A DNA stretch of 64,000 bases from Methanobacterium sp. UBA279 (GCA_002502855.1 DAQK01000033.1:32679-96678); one strand, 5' to 3'; positions 36,479 to 46,538 are shown, counted from the stretch's first letter. Notes: generated by a model from the letters alone, not told the origin. Numbers and translations are program-made.

Positions 36479-37282
36479 TTATGCTTTGTAGGCTGGATGG
36501 CATAAAACAGTTAATGGAGAATGTAAAAGAGTATATTTAATATGGTTGACTGACCGGTTTTCTATGGTTATAAACAGGTCTTTTCCCTTTAACATGGTGA
36601 ATAATTCATTTACTTTTAAATTACCCATACCTACAGGTAGATGATCCCTTCCGAAATCATCGTAGTCGTGTAGATGTATTCCTATGAGTTTATCTTCAAT
36701 TCTTTCCATCATCTGGTTTAAGGGTAATCCTAACCGCCCCAAATGTCCCACATCTAAAATATAGGAGATATCTTTACCAATTAGTTCCTCCAGTTTGTTT
36801 ACGTTATCGGTGTCCTGGAATAGATAATATTTATATCCGTCAGTACACTGGTTTTCCAATCCAATGTTCAGACAGAAATCTTTTGCGTAATCGTTAATTA
36901 AATGGTACGCCTCAGCAAATCTTTCAAATCCTTCATCCATTGCTGTAGGAGTTATATCATCCCTGTTTACCCATCCGCAATGCAAGACTGCGTTTTCAAC
37001 TTGCAGATCATAGGAAATTCCCAGGTCTCCCAAAACCCCCAGGATGTTTCTTTTCCATTTCTTTTCATCAAATTCAGCAAGGTTGTATTGGGGAGAGATA
37101 TGTAGACTAACTTTTAAATCATATATATCTAGAAGATCCCTGGTCTGCCCGATATTATCACGCTCTGGGATCCATTCTTTACCTATTTCCACGTAATCTA
37201 CGTTTAATTTATGTAAGAAACTAAAAAAGGATTCTTGTGAACCTTGAAAATTATTGTAAAGAGCCACACCAATCTTTTTCAT
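36479..37282 (-). CDS. Xylose-isomerase-like TIM-barrel protein in the pst operon
   Basis: 267 aa of the sugar-phosphate isomerase/endonuclease IV-like TIM-barrel superfamily. Likely metal ligands are Glu in NIGLENQ, Asp and His in ILDVGHLG, His in IGIHLHDYDDFGRDHLPVGMG and Glu in ITIENR. It sits between pstS and pstC on the same strand, an unusual position. A role in phosphorylated sugar or phosphate-ester metabolism under phosphate limitation is possible, but the substrate is unknown. Confidence 0.78.
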   Translation of the reverse strand: MKKIGVALYNNFQGSQESFFSFLHKLNVDYVEIGKEWIPERDNIGQTRDLLDIYDLKVSLHISPQYNLAEFDEKKWKRNILGVLGDLGISYDLQVENAVLHCGWVNRDDITPTAMDEGFERFAEAYHLINDYAKDFCLNIGLENQCTDGYKYYLFQDTDNVNKLEELIGKDISYILDVGHLGRLGLPLNQMMERIEDKLIGIHLHDYDDFGRDHLPVGMGNLKVNELFTMLKGKDLFITIENRSVNHIKYTLLHSPLTVLCHPAYKA

Positions 37283-37367
37283 TTAAAATTCACCTAAACT
37301 AAAATTCATTTAAAAAAATAGGGGTGAAGTGGGGGTGAACCCCTCATTTGTTTATAGATGAATTCAG

Positions 37368-38159
37368 TTATACTGGTACTGCTCCTTCTTCTTGAACGAT
37401 TTTCTGTCCTTCAGCACTTAAACACCAGTTGATGAATTCCAGGGTTACACCAGTAGCTGGGCCTTTAGTCAGGAACAGGAATGGTCTCTGGATTTTGTAG
37501 GATCCATCTTTAACTGTTGCTTCTGATGGTTCTACACCATCGATTTTTACAACTTTAACACTGTCGTCTACATCTGCTAAGGACATGAAACCAATAGCGT
37601 TAGGGTTACCTGCTACAGCCTGTTTAACTGCATCGGTTGAACTCTGTACAATGGCGGATTTGGTTATGTTTGTACCGTTTTTACCGCCCATTACCAGGTC
37701 TATAAATGCGTCTCTGGTACCGGATCCTTCTTCTCTGGTTACTACAGTGTAACTGCTATCGTTACCAGCGAATATTTCTTTTACTTGGTCTGCTGTTAGA
37801 TCAGTGACGTTACTGTCTTTGTTTACTATGATACATATACCGTCTTTTGCAATCATGTACTGTTCTATACCAGGTGCTTTGTCTGAGGACAGTTTTGAAG
37901 AGTATGTACCGATTTGTGCTGTACCATCCTGTACACTCTTAAGTCCTACAGATGAACCTCCACCTTGAACGGTTATGTTCACATCTGGATTTTTGGCGTG
38001 GTAAGCTTCGGCTAGCTTCTCTGCAACTGGCTGCACTGAAGTTGAACCAACGATTGTTATTTTACCTTCGGGTTTGGTAAAGGCACCTCCAGCATAGAGG
38101 GCAACACCTATTATTACTACTATTATGACAATAGCTCCGATTATGTATTTGGTATCCAC
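37368..38159 (-). CDS. pstS: PstS, phosphate-binding protein
   Basis: I choose GTG 38159 (263 aa), since GAGGTGAT lies just upstream inside a longer reading frame that starts at 38192. A membrane-anchoring N-terminal helix (YIIGAIVIIVVIIGVALYAG) is followed by a periplasmic-binding fold with the phosphate loops GSTSVQPVAEKL, GGGSSVG, and TREEGSGTRDAF. It captures phosphate outside the membrane for PstCAB. It is the first gene of the pst cluster, with about 230 bp of upstream DNA that should hold the phosphate-responsive promoter. Confidence 0.94.
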   Translation of the reverse strand: MDTKYIIGAIVIIVVIIGVALYAGGAFTKPEGKITIVGSTSVQPVAEKLAEAYHAKNPDVNITVQGGGSSVGLKSVQDGTAQIGTYSSKLSSDKAPGIEQYMIAKDGICIIVNKDSNVTDLTADQVKEIFAGNDSSYTVVTREEGSGTRDAFIDLVMGGKNGTNITKSAIVQSSTDAVKQAVAGNPNAIGFMSLADVDDSVKVVKIDGVEPSEATVKDGSYKIQRPFLFLTKGPATGVTLEFINWCLSAEGQKIVQEEGAVPV

Positions 38160-38432
38160 ATAAATCACCTCAAACTTTACTAAACCCTCCATTATATATA
38201 AGTGTTACTATTTGTGTTTAAAATTACACTAAATGTGTAATTCGGTCATGAAAAGAAGTATGTTTATTACCCGATCTTTCTTAATTGGTGAACTCATGTG
38301 GACTTAATGCTACAAACTTTGGTTTCGTCTATAAAAGGGATACCAACCAGGACGACATTATTTCCTTATTAGTGAACTAAAATAGGCTTAATGGTTAAAT
38401 TTAAATATTATCGTTGTAGAATAAAATGGATT

Positions 38433-39218
38433 ATGATAACTAAAGAAGTACTGAAGGATATAATACAACCAGTTAATCCCAGATGGAAAACATCCATAAC
38501 TAAAGTGGAACCCAACCATCTTTTAACCAGAGGTTACTCACAGGAGGATTTAATAGAAAATATAACCCTCCCGGAGTTGATTTATCTGCTTATAAAAGGT
38601 GAATTACCCACCCCTAATCAGGCCCGAATGCTCCAGTCAGTACTGGTATCATTCTGTGATCATGGAATTACCCCGCCCAGTACCCAGGCTGCCAGAACCA
38701 TGGCATCAGCAGGTTCACCAGTAGCATCCTGCTTAGCTGGGGGTTTACTGGCCTTCGGTGAAAATCATGCCGGCGCCATAGAGATCTCCATGAAGGTGAT
38801 GCAGGAAGCCATCAAATACAAAAACAATTCCGACTTAACCCATGACCTTCTAGCAAATAAACTGGTTAACCACTTCCTGGATAATGGGAAAAAAGTCCCA
38901 GGATTCGGGCACCGTTATCATAATGAAGACCCTCGGGCCTCCAAATTGATCAAACTTTCCTACAAATACGGCTGTTTCGGTGATCACATGAAACTGGCCC
39001 TGTCTATGCAGGAACTTCTATGGGCAAGAAAAGGGATAAAAATGAATATAGACGGGGCAAACGGGGCAATATTATCGGATATGGGATTTGATTGGAAAAC
39101 AGGATGCGGATTTTTCGCCATAGGAAGATTACCCGGTCTACTAGCCCATGTTATAGAAGAAAAAAAAGAGAAGCCCTTTAAGAAGACCTTTAGTTTTGAA
39201 GAATTGTCGGTACTTTAG
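38433..39218 (+). CDS. Citryl-CoA lyase / citrate-synthase-family protein
   Basis: From ATG 38433 it is 261 aa; an in-frame ATG at 38391 would add 14 residues of unlikely sequence. It covers only the core of citrate synthase, with the active-site segments FCDHGITPPSTQAAR, FGENHAGAIE (catalytic His) and PGFGHRYHNEDPRA (second His). This short form is the citryl-CoA lyase-type member found in methanogens. It would cleave or form citryl-CoA; a full citrate synthase is about 380-430 aa. Monocistronic, divergent from pstS. Confidence 0.8.
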   Translation: MITKEVLKDIIQPVNPRWKTSITKVEPNHLLTRGYSQEDLIENITLPELIYLLIKGELPTPNQARMLQSVLVSFCDHGITPPSTQAARTMASAGSPVASCLAGGLLAFGENHAGAIEISMKVMQEAIKYKNNSDLTHDLLANKLVNHFLDNGKKVPGFGHRYHNEDPRASKLIKLSYKYGCFGDHMKLALSMQELLWARKGIKMNIDGANGAILSDMGFDWKTGCGFFAIGRLPGLLAHVIEEKKEKPFKKTFSFEELSVL

Positions 39219-39362
39219 TGATATGTTCCCTCTATCCATAGATCTGAATTTTTTTTTAATCTAGTTTTAATCAACTGATTTTTGTTTTCAATTAGGCTTT
39301 CACTGGCTGATTTTGTTTTTTAATTAATTTCAATTAACTATTCCTATTTTAGATACAGTTTA

Positions 39363-40790
39363 TCAACTGATCTTATCTTTAATATAATTCAACGCTACCT
39401 TGGTACTGTGAATTTTTATCAGGGATAGAAAGGCCATGATCACACTTAAAATCGCACCAAAAATCACTATCCTATGCATGCCGGTGGTGAAATCGTAGGC
39501 CTGGAGATTAAATAACAGGGATGACTGGAGTGTATCGGGGGATATGGTGGAGTAGAGTATCAGCCCGGCAAATGAAACTGCAAATACCATGCCCAAATTT
39601 CGCATGGTAACGATTATACTGGAAACCATACCCGATTCCCCTCGAGAGATACTGGCCATAATGGACCGGTTGTTCGGGGCCTGGAATAAAGCTGCGCCAA
39701 GGCCCAGAACTACAAACCTCCATAAAACATCACCGGAATTTGCAAATATGGTAAGATAAGACATGGAATAAAGGGCCAGGGCAAAGATAAGGGATCCAGC
39801 AAAGGCCAGATACCTCGATCCAATTTTATCGGAGAGAAAACCGGAAAACGGTGCCAGTACCATCATGGCCAGTGGCGAAACGGTTAAAAGCAGCCCTATA
39901 CTACCTAACGATAGATGTAAAACCTTCTGGAGATAGAAGGGCATGATGAATAGTACCATATACATAGAAAGATAGTTAAAGAGTAGAGCAAGGTTATAGG
40001 CTGAAAATTTAGCATTCCTGAAAAGTGATAAATTTAATAGGGGATATTCAACTCTCTTTTCGTTAACGATAAATAGGATAAAGGTAAACAGGGCAAAAGA
40101 TCCGATTATGAGAATTTTCAGATCCAACCCGCAGGTTTGAACAAGATTTAAGCCATAAACCACGGTAAATAATGTAGTGAACTGCAAAATGGTGCCTTTT
40201 AAATCCCATTTGACCTTGTCACCATCCTTTCTTTCTAAGACCAGGTAACAGATAATCAGACTGATTATTCCCAGGGGAATGTTCACCAAAAATATATAGG
40301 TCCAGCTGCCGGCGCTTTCCAGGAATCCTCCGATGGCCGGGCCCAGAGCTAATCCAGCAGCTATGGCCATGGAATAGATTCCCAGTGCTCTCCCTAGATA
40401 TTCAACTGGAAATGCCCTTCTGATAATCCCAATAGACACTGAAATCATCATGGCTGCAGTGATACCCTGTAAAGCCCTGAATATTATCAGGAGATGAATT
40501 GAAGGGGCTAAACTGCAAAGAACAGAGGAAAACAGGAACCCTACCGCCCCATACATGTACAGTTTTTCCTGGCCATAGAAATCACCGAACCTGCCGAAAA
40601 AGAGCACCAGACTCAAGAGCATTATGAGATAAGCGGTTAAAACCCATTGTGAAGTAGCCACAGATGCCCCGAAGAACTCTGTTATACTGGGTAGAGACAC
40701 GTTAACTATACTGGCATTTATGGGGACCATGGATGTACCCAGTGCCAGGGCTATTAAAATTTGCCACTTTTGGGTAGATGTTTGCCTCAA
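39363..40790 (-). CDS. MFS drug/solute exporter, DHA2 (14-helix) type
   Basis: 475 aa with about 14 hydrophobic helices. Family motifs are WVLTAYLIMLLSLVLFFGR with GDFYGQEK (motif A), RALQGITAAMMISVS (motif B) and GLALGPAIGG (motif C, antiporter). This is the EmrB/QacA class of proton-driven exporters. Substrate unknown. No coupled regulator is adjacent. Confidence 0.88.
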   Translation of the reverse strand: MRQTSTQKWQILIALALGTSMVPINASIVNVSLPSITEFFGASVATSQWVLTAYLIMLLSLVLFFGRFGDFYGQEKLYMYGAVGFLFSSVLCSLAPSIHLLIIFRALQGITAAMMISVSIGIIRRAFPVEYLGRALGIYSMAIAAGLALGPAIGGFLESAGSWTYIFLVNIPLGIISLIICYLVLERKDGDKVKWDLKGTILQFTTLFTVVYGLNLVQTCGLDLKILIIGSFALFTFILFIVNEKRVEYPLLNLSLFRNAKFSAYNLALLFNYLSMYMVLFIMPFYLQKVLHLSLGSIGLLLTVSPLAMMVLAPFSGFLSDKIGSRYLAFAGSLIFALALYSMSYLTIFANSGDVLWRFVVLGLGAALFQAPNNRSIMASISRGESGMVSSIIVTMRNLGMVFAVSFAGLILYSTISPDTLQSSLLFNLQAYDFTTGMHRIVIFGAILSVIMAFLSLIKIHSTKVALNYIKDKIS

Positions 40791-40922
40791 TTGAACCCCT
40801 CCAAATTTGAATTTAAATAAAATACTCTTATTTCAGTCCACCATAATAAATCTTGCTATTAGTGTACACCATTTCACATTATGTATAAATAGGGAGGGGC
40901 ATATAAATAAGATGGTGATAGA

Positions 40923-41321
40923 ATGATTGAAATTGACTTTAACCCGGAGAATATGGAAAAATGTCTATGTGCCCAGTGTCCGGTACAGGCCAAAAGTTCG
41001 TGTGTAAAAGATCAATGGAAAGAAATGGAGGAAGCAAGTTCAGCAGATATTGATAGTGGTTTTGTGGTGGACCCTGAAAAAGTACCCCAACTTTATTGTG
41101 CCACTGGGAAAACGATCTGCGGGGATCTGTATTTCCATGAAGAATGCCAGTGTAAAAGCTGCGATGTCTGGAAAGAGAACGACCTGGCAGCAAGGGGAGC
41201 ACCAGCCTATTTTTGTAAAAATGGAGAAGCTTCTGAGTGCTGTGAAATTGATATTGGAGAAGATGAAAGCCGTGAAGCTAAATTACGGGAATTAAGAAGG
41301 ACTTATTATACGCCGGTATAA
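40923..41321 (+). CDS. DUF2769 cysteine-rich protein
   Basis: 132 aa with many Cys arranged as CLCAQCPVQAKSSC (about 14-27), then C, C in ATGKTICGDLYFHEECQCKSC and CC near residue 102. The first set matches the methanogen DUF2769 family, a probable metal or Fe-S binding domain of unknown function. It is soluble with no signal peptide and is convergent with the phosphoesterase gene. Confidence 0.75.
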   Translation: MIEIDFNPENMEKCLCAQCPVQAKSSCVKDQWKEMEEASSADIDSGFVVDPEKVPQLYCATGKTICGDLYFHEECQCKSCDVWKENDLAARGAPAYFCKNGEASECCEIDIGEDESREAKLRELRRTYYTPV

Positions 41322-41358
41322 AATTTACTTATTTTTTTAAAAGAAAAAAGAAATTAAA

Positions 41359-42171
41359 CTACATCAACGATCCGTTGGCTATTTTCCCTATTGGAGGTTT
41401 GAATATTTTCCCCTTAAATTTAAACTCCAGAGGATAATGTGCTAAATCTGCTTTAACCCCAGTTTCTGTATTTACCATTTTAACATGTAATTCGTCTTCA
41501 CCCAGTTCAATCAAATTGTATGAAGGAACGTTGGTGCCGTGTAACCTTCTGGTGGTTGCAGTTCCTGAATTTACAGTCACCAGTTCTTCCAACCTCCAGG
41601 CATGGGGTACATGTTTATGGCCGTTTAAAACCAGATCGACCTTGTATTCCATTAGAATTTTTAGAATATCCCCAGCATCCAGTAAAATATTTCTCTCCCG
41701 TCCTGTGCGGGGTATGGGGAGTATATGGTGATGGAACGTCACGATTATACGCATATCTTCTCTAACTTTCCTTAGTTCACGAACCAACCATTCCCTCTGG
41801 TCTATTCCAATCTGTCCGTCATGAATATCGGGTTCTGAAGAATCTAATCCGATGATAACCATCCTGTTGTGCATGTCATTGTGTATAAACCTCCTCTCGC
41901 CAATCAATCTTTTAAACTGCCGTAATCCGACATTACAGGAATCATGGTTTCCAGGCACAACATATACCTCTGCAGTGGATTTTAATTCATCGATAAATTC
42001 TTTTGCTTTAACATATTCTTCTACATATCCCTGTGCAGTTATATCTCCAGAGATTACTATCAAATCAGGATTTTCTTCACTGACCTGCTTTAACAAATTA
42101 TTTTTAAGTTCTTCTGAGAACTTATATTCTTCAAAATGTAAATCAGACATCTGTGCGATTTTCTTTTTCAT
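41359..42171 (-). CDS. Calcineurin-like metallophosphoesterase (Icc/CpdA type)
   Basis: 270 aa with all dimetal motifs: MSDLHF (DxH, residues 8-10), VISGDIT, VVPGNHDS, FHHHILP and NGHKHVPH. This layout resembles cyclic-nucleotide phosphodiesterase-like archaeal enzymes. Cytoplasmic. Substrate not established. The 309-bp upstream gap (42172-42480) is AT-rich with no gene seen. Confidence 0.88.
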   Translation of the reverse strand: MKKKIAQMSDLHFEEYKFSEELKNNLLKQVSEENPDLIVISGDITAQGYVEEYVKAKEFIDELKSTAEVYVVPGNHDSCNVGLRQFKRLIGERRFIHNDMHNRMVIIGLDSSEPDIHDGQIGIDQREWLVRELRKVREDMRIIVTFHHHILPIPRTGRERNILLDAGDILKILMEYKVDLVLNGHKHVPHAWRLEELVTVNSGTATTRRLHGTNVPSYNLIELGEDELHVKMVNTETGVKADLAHYPLEFKFKGKIFKPPIGKIANGSLM

Positions 42172-42480
42172 CTACAATTTCTCCTTTTTTTTCACTTATA
42201 GTGTAAAATAAGACACTAATAGTATAAATATTTATTTTTCCAGTAACTTTATCTAACCAATTAAAAGTTCCAAGAAACTAGAATGAAAAAGTTATTTGAC
42301 GTGAAAGTGCTAAGAAATTAAAATGATTTAATAAAAAATCGAAAGTGGATGGAAAAATTAGAAAGGTAAAATAATAAGGGGAATATTTAGAAAATATGTA
42401 ACATTAGAAGGATTGTCTAAAATTGTATAATCAAAAGGGATTTGTTAGAATTATACAAAATTAAAAATTATACAAAACAA

Positions 42481-43377
42481 TCATTGACGTCTGAAACGCT
42501 CAGGCGTAGTGGTTCTGGGGATGTTACGATAAAACTCACCCGCAGTATCCACTATCTCTACGGAGATATCACCGATCCTTTCAAATGCCTTAACCACCCG
42601 TGATAGGGACAGGTAATATGTGGAGCGGTCTTTGTCCATATCATCATCAGCCATCTGGAGGGCGATGTTGTTCAGGGCCTTTTTCTGTAACTGGTGAATC
42701 CTTTCCTCATAATCCATGATTTTATCCTTATAATCTAATTCCTCATTTAGGAAAGCCTTCATGGAGTAATTAACCATTTTCCGGGAGGTTTTAAACATGG
42801 ATTTCAGGGTATCCAGCATCTCCTCATCAACTTCATAACAACCACTTAAAACGAAGTTGGCTATTTGAGCGGTGTGATCAGCTATACGCTCCAGATCAAA
42901 GGCAATTTCACCAAAAACCATGGTTTTACTGAACTCAGAATAAGGATTGATGGATATCACCGTGTCTACAGAGGCACGGATTTTTTCATGCATATTGTTG
43001 GTTATGAAATCTAATTTAAGGGCTTCATTGGCCATTTCCTCATCATATTTTAGGAAAGCATCGAAGGACATGTCAAACTGACTGCAGACCTGTTCGGCCA
43101 TGTTCTTGAGCATCTCCTTGATTAGGAAGGTTCCAGCATGCTCCCGTGAGGTAGGTTCTTCATCGAACATCTCAGAAAACTCATCGAACTTCTTAAGATC
43201 AAGGATGTAAGCTCTCTTAACCACGCCACGTTTAACCAGAGGTTGTAATAGTTTAGTAACGTATCTACGGGTTAAACCTAATTTTTCGGCAATTTCATCC
43301 TGTGTGGATGGATTTTCATATAGTATAACATCCAGCACAGCTTTCAAAGTGTTATTTTTACCTTTAATATTCATCAT
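42481..43377 (-). CDS. PhoU-domain regulator with N-terminal winged helix
   Basis: 298 aa. Residues 1-70 form a winged-helix DNA-binding domain (STQDEIAEKLGLTRRYVTKLL), followed by two PhoU repeats (about 85-285, FDLERIADHTAQIANFVL and AFERIGDISVEIVDTAG). This fusion is typical of archaeal phosphate-responsive transcription regulators. It probably controls the pst operon 5 kb away, directly linking transport state to transcription. It lies 40 bp after a membrane-protein gene on the same strand. Confidence 0.85.
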   Translation of the reverse strand: MMNIKGKNNTLKAVLDVILYENPSTQDEIAEKLGLTRRYVTKLLQPLVKRGVVKRAYILDLKKFDEFSEMFDEEPTSREHAGTFLIKEMLKNMAEQVCSQFDMSFDAFLKYDEEMANEALKLDFITNNMHEKIRASVDTVISINPYSEFSKTMVFGEIAFDLERIADHTAQIANFVLSGCYEVDEEMLDTLKSMFKTSRKMVNYSMKAFLNEELDYKDKIMDYEERIHQLQKKALNNIALQMADDDMDKDRSTYYLSLSRVVKAFERIGDISVEIVDTAGEFYRNIPRTTTPERFRRQ

Positions 43378-43417
43378 ATCAACTAATTTAATATTACCTA
43401 TTTATCAATTAATCCAG

Positions 43418-44068
43418 TTACTTATCTATCTTTTCCTCTAGACTAATATTTTTTTCTTGCTCTTCACCATTCTTATAATATACTTGAACAGAATCCCGGG
43501 CTATGGCCACAACCACGAAGGTGATAGTAGCGATAATTACCAGGGAAACTACTTCATTCACCTGATAGTACAGGGTTGCGTATAGCTGTGCTACCGGGTT
43601 GTTAACATCCGCAAAGCCCACCAGGAGCTTTACCACACCTACAGCCACCAGGATATATCCGTACATCTTGTTGATGTTGTAATGTTTAATGTCCGGATAG
43701 AAACCCTGAATTATGGGGAATAAACCCATTACTATTAAACCGATGCCCATGAGCTTGAAGAGGTTGTTTCCAGTGGCGCTTTCCAGGGTGAAAAATATCT
43801 CCTGGGGGGTATGATAAATGCTTGACAAGAGATATATTACTTCTATAGCCAATATAACAATAAGCGGAAAAATATAGACGATTTCCCGCTCTATATTTTG
43901 AGTTTTAACATTTTCTACAGGGTCCTTTAAAAAATGGGACATTAACTGATACAACATAGAACCTAGAACTGCCCCTAAAACCGTACCACCTATACCCAGT
44001 TGAGATGTGGTGTAGGCCACTATACCGGCGATTAAACCGGCCATTAAAATATCCAACGTCTTTGACAT
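43418..44068 (-). CDS. Unknown integral membrane protein upstream of the PhoU regulator
   Basis: 216 aa with about six hydrophobic helices and a charged cytoplasmic C-terminal tail. No family recognised. Its close spacing (40 bp) with the PhoU-HTH gene suggests a shared transcript and perhaps a sensor or membrane partner role, which is inference only. Confidence 0.7.
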   Translation of the reverse strand: MSKTLDILMAGLIAGIVAYTTSQLGIGGTVLGAVLGSMLYQLMSHFLKDPVENVKTQNIEREIVYIFPLIVILAIEVIYLLSSIYHTPQEIFFTLESATGNNLFKLMGIGLIVMGLFPIIQGFYPDIKHYNINKMYGYILVAVGVVKLLVGFADVNNPVAQLYATLYYQVNEVVSLVIIATITFVVVAIARDSVQVYYKNGEEQEKNISLEEKIDK

Positions 44069-44277
44069 CTTATCATCTAAAGTAAATCCACTTTTGTTTA
44101 TTATTTCTTTTTTTCTTAGATTATCTTAATATTTATTCTACATAGATATTCCTTACTATACAGAAAGAAAATTTATTCTTTTCTATTTTGAAGTATTTTC
44201 TTACCATAAATGTTACCTGAAAATACCAGGTTAAAATCAAATCTAAATCAAAAATAACACATTCCTTAAAAAAATAA

Positions 44278-44349
44278 GCCTCAGGGGGGATTCGAACCCC
44301 CGACCTATGCCTTACCAAGGCATCGCTCTACCGGCTGAGCCACTGAGGC
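44278..44349 (-). tRNA. tRNA-Thr (anticodon GGT)
   Basis: 72 nt with an intact cloverleaf: acceptor GCCTCAG with CTGAGGC, T-arm GGGGGTTCGAATCCCCC and anticodon loop TTGGTAA. No CCA is encoded. No intron. Confidence 0.96.
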
Positions 44350-44485
44350 TAGAAAACTATCTTTTATTAGGTGATACCACTATTATACTATGACTATATA
44401 TTGACAGATCATTTTTTCCTAAACTCTTCATATTATTATTTAAAATACTTTCCTAACCCTAAAATAGGAGTAAGTTAATTTAAGT

Positions 44486-44568
44486 GCAGGGGATGGGATT
44501 CGAACCCACGTAGGCCTACGCCAGAGGATCTTAAGTCCACCCCCTTTGGCCAGCTCGGGCACCCCTGC
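44486..44568 (-). tRNA. tRNA-Leu (anticodon TAA), with a mismatch in the anticodon stem
   Basis: 83 nt with a long variable arm, acceptor GCAGGGG with CCCCTGC, and T-arm GTGGGTTCGAATCCCA. The anticodon loop CTTAAGA gives TAA. The stem is GTGGA against TCCTC, which leaves a U-U mismatch at pair 28-42. It is probably still functional. Confidence 0.93.
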
Positions 44569-44749
44569 ATACATCGAACTTGGGTTTACATAGTATAAGA
44601 AGTTAACGGTGATTTAAATTATTAAATTACATGTATTTATACCATATCCATGGAATAATTGCCCCTTCATTGATAATTATAATTATTAATTATAATAAAA
44701 AGAGTAAACAATATACCATCTGGAAATTAAATTTTGGGGGAGTGGAATA

Positions 44750-45710
44750 TTTTGTCTGACGGAGGTTTTTACCCGGATATAAATCTTTTAGAGGAATAGA
44801 AGATGTTGAAGGCTTAGTCAAAGCCCTTGAAATGAAGAATATATTGTACGTAAGGAGCTGCCAGATCTCTCAAGAAAGTAGGTGATGAAAGGGCGGTTGT
44901 ACCTCTAATTAGATCTTTGAAATATGAAAGCTGGCAGGATGAAAGTCCGATTCTAACCAGTGTGAGAGCGTTTTCTGCCGAAGCTTTAGGTGCAATTGGT
45001 GACAGGCGGGCTGTTGAAGCCATTATACAGTCAGTTAAGGAAGATGTAGTTAAGGGAGTAAGATGGAGATCCGTATTTGCACTGGGTAAAATAGGTGAAG
45101 GAGACCATTCCGTTACAGAAGTGCTTATTGACGCTTTAAATAATGATTTATGGGTAGTAAGGGAGAATGCTGCTAAATCACTGGGGAATTTAGTTTCGAT
45201 AGAAGCTGTTGAACCGCTCATATCTCTTCTTGGAGATAAAGAGTGGAGGGTTAGAAAACAGGCAATCAATGCCCTGGGAAAAATAGGGTCTGATGAAGCT
45301 GTTAAACCACTTTTAAGACTGTTATATGATGGGGATGCGGATGTAAGATGAAATACCACTGAAGTACTGGCATGTATGGGTGATGAAGCATTTGACCCCC
45401 CCTTATGGATTTGTATATGTGTGATGACTGGCAGATTAGAAGCAAAACTGCTGAATGTTTGGGTAAAATAGGTGATACCCGGGCTGTGGACTATTTTATA
45501 GATACTTTATGTAGCAAAAGGAAGGAAGATAGAAATCGTCACGTGAGGGGTAAGATTGTAGAGGCTTTAGGTAATATTGGCGATGGAAGGGCGATTGATA
45601 TACTTGTTGATGTCATGGATGATGATGATTTGTTTGTAAAGAGGAAACCCAGAACATCATTCTCACCGGCGGAAATACGTCGAAGATGGGGAATATTCAG
45701 TCATTCCTGA
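44750..45710 (+). pseudogene. HEAT-repeat (PBS-lyase type) protein, broken
   Basis: Repeats such as VRWRSVFALGKIGEG, VRENAAKSLGNLVS, VRKQAINALGKIGSD and IRSKTAECLGKIGDT identify a HEAT-repeat protein. Three lesions are visible: a frameshift near 44850-44870 (AARSLKKVGDERAVV lies in another frame from the start), a TGA at 45349-45351 where the repeat pattern VRW expects Trp, and a frameshift in a run of seven C near 45398. The longest surviving piece is 44917-45351. HEAT proteins of this kind bind proteins or assist chromophore chemistry; function here is lost or doubtful. Confidence 0.72.
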
Positions 45711-45908
45711 TGTTTGGCGATAATTTAAAAACCAACAAGATGATCATGGTTGCTGGTTACCTGCTAATGATTTCTATTACTACCTTTACTTTATCATGAA
45801 GTCAGATATTACTCTAGAGGACCAGGAAGATACAAATTTAATAGTCAATACATTCCGTATAATGTAGATGTTTAATTAGGTAGATGATATTTAAATCAGG
45901 ATATGTAG

Positions 45909-46538
45909 ATGATGTTTAAGATGTTTAAATCAGGAAGTGATATTTCTTTGCCAGTGAATCCAAAAAATAAGGTTATTGTGTCAATCTATAGAGACGGTGA
46001 TCTATACTTTTCAGTGGGAGTTGCAGAATCAACGGGTAAGGTAGTGAAAATTTCACTGCCAAAAACAGATAAGACAGAGGCCATAGAAAATATAACAAAT
46101 TATTACCCTGATTTTGAGTTAAGAGATGAATACAAGGATATAGCGAAGGATATTTCCAGGATATATAAAGGAAAAAAAGTTGATTTTGACTTGGACATGC
46201 TAGAATTAGACGTAGATAAATCCAACACAAATTTACCGGTTAAATCAACCTTCCAGAGGGATGTACTCCTTGAAACTTATAATATACCCTACGGAGAGGT
46301 AGCAACCTACAAATCCCTGGCAGAGAAAGTTGGAACTCATGCATACCGGGCTGTTGGTACTGTAATGGCTAAAAATCCATATCCCTTAGTTGTGCCTTGC
46401 CACCGGGTGGTTAAATCGGATTTAACCATTGGACAGTATGGTGGGGGTCGGAAGATGAAGAGGGAACTATTAAAAAAAGAGGGAGTCCATCTCAAAGGAG
46501 ATAAAATAATTAAAAAAAAATTACAGGACATAAAATAA
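45909..46538 (+). CDS. ogt: Methylated-DNA-protein cysteine methyltransferase (Ogt/MGMT)
   Basis: 209 aa. The C-terminal domain holds the active-site PCHRVV (about residue 160), preceded by VATYKSLAEKVGTHAYRAVGTVMAKNPYPL with the Arg finger region. The N-terminal 115 residues are a less conserved ribonuclease-H-like domain. It repairs O6-alkylguanine by suicidal transfer to the Cys. Monocistronic. Confidence 0.9.
   Translation: MMFKMFKSGSDISLPVNPKNKVIVSIYRDGDLYFSVGVAESTGKVVKISLPKTDKTEAIENITNYYPDFELRDEYKDIAKDISRIYKGKKVDFDLDMLELDVDKSNTNLPVKSTFQRDVLLETYNIPYGEVATYKSLAEKVGTHAYRAVGTVMAKNPYPLVVPCHRVVKSDLTIGQYGGGRKMKRELLKKEGVHLKGDKIIKKKLQDIK

Noticed and set aside
45349..45351. TGA as pyrrolysine or selenocysteine-like recoding in the HEAT gene
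   Set aside because: The position fits a mutated Trp codon, frameshifts lie on both sides, and no recoding structure is evident.
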